From positions 1 through 13,630 of the forward strand of contig CALGHW010000028.1 in the NCBI GenBank assembly GCA_937916075.1: a DNA stretch of 13,630 nt, given 5' to 3'. Positions 13,606 through 13,630 of this stretch are shown here, piece after piece (positions within the stretch are counted from its first letter, which is position 1; the number at the start of each line of letters is the position of its first letter). The notes beneath the pieces are model-generated. The model ran no database searches, had not been told where the DNA came from, and was given only the letters and a program-made list of their open reading frames with translations. Source of the DNA: an uncultured Prevotella sp. (GTDB taxonomy: Bacteria; Bacteroidota; Bacteroidia; Bacteroidales; Bacteroidaceae). The translations under genes were made by a program, and so were the position numbers.

Positions 13606-13630
13606 AAATCGGAATATTAGGAGCGGCTGG
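13599..13630 (+). CDS. argC: N-acyl-gamma-glutamyl-phosphate reductase, 5' end only
   Basis: The window ends ten complete codons into this frame: MVKIGILGAA, with the next codon starting GG. The GxxGAxG pattern is the start of an NADP-binding Rossmann fold, and ArgC proteins open in just this way. Position after argG in an argR-led cluster makes ArgC, which reduces the acylglutamyl phosphate to the semialdehyde, the best call. With so few residues, another Rossmann-fold enzyme cannot be excluded. It overlaps pspC by 7 nt in a different frame. Confidence 0.7.
   Translation, partial: MVKIGILGAA

Noticed and set aside
1..13630. CRISPR array, tRNA, rRNA, transposase or prophage signals
   Set aside because: I looked for regular direct repeats with spacers, tRNA-like cloverleafs, transposase motifs and terminal inverted repeats and found none.

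Overview
The window reads as a chromosomal stretch of a Bacteroidota species, most likely a Prevotella relative (Prevotellaceae). Reasons: promoters of the TTTG-N19-TAnnTTTG type; a Ser-type secreted sulfatase; a TonB-dependent receptor of the Bacteroidota 'ACCNL..ESF' plug type; a very large secreted protein ending in a Prevotella-style 'KGVYIIGGKKIVVK' tail; and an argR-GNAT-argG-(pspC)-argC arginine cluster. I see no rRNA, tRNA, CRISPR, insertion sequence or phage gene.

Layout. Positions 1-180 are an untranslated region with a perfect tandem 17-bp repeat, followed by a + strand sulfatase (181-1587). A long imperfect hairpin (1611-1669) separates it from a convergent minus-strand set of four genes that reads from right to left: a small Cys-rich membrane or secreted protein (5728-5303), a TonB-dependent receptor (5228-3186), a periplasmic heavy-metal-associated (HMA) protein (3140-2811) and an Mrp/ApbC-type Fe-S carrier ATPase lacking the usual CxxC motif (2789-1692). 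The first three look like a metal (probably copper) acquisition or handling unit; Mrp may simply be read through from it. A divergent, roughly 0.8-kb gap (5761-6564) follows. It holds the minus-strand promoter, the + strand promoter of the next gene with a dyad operator between its two boxes, and a foldable leader.

From 6565 to 10821 lies one 1418-residue secreted modular protein. It has a signal peptide, a DNRLRE-like module, MucBP-like segments, three beta-sandwich modules sharing an LPxGxYxL signature, an Ala-rich helical spacer, further beta modules and a T9SS-like C-terminal tail. I recognise no catalytic domain, so a glycan-binding or adhesin role is the best guess. A strong intrinsic terminator closes it.

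The right end is an arginine biosynthesis operon: promoter with ARG-box-like palindromes, argR (start corrected to 10990), a GNAT acetyltransferase that is a good candidate for the first (N-acylglutamate synthase) step, argG, a small PspC-domain membrane protein, and the first codons of argC, which overlaps pspC by 7 nt. ArgR would sense arginine and repress its own operon.

The points most worth following up are the metal operon with its CxxC-less Mrp, the GNAT with a CxxC...CxC cysteine set, the PspC gene placed inside the arginine operon, the ARG-box architecture, and the modular secreted protein with its operator-in-promoter arrangement.
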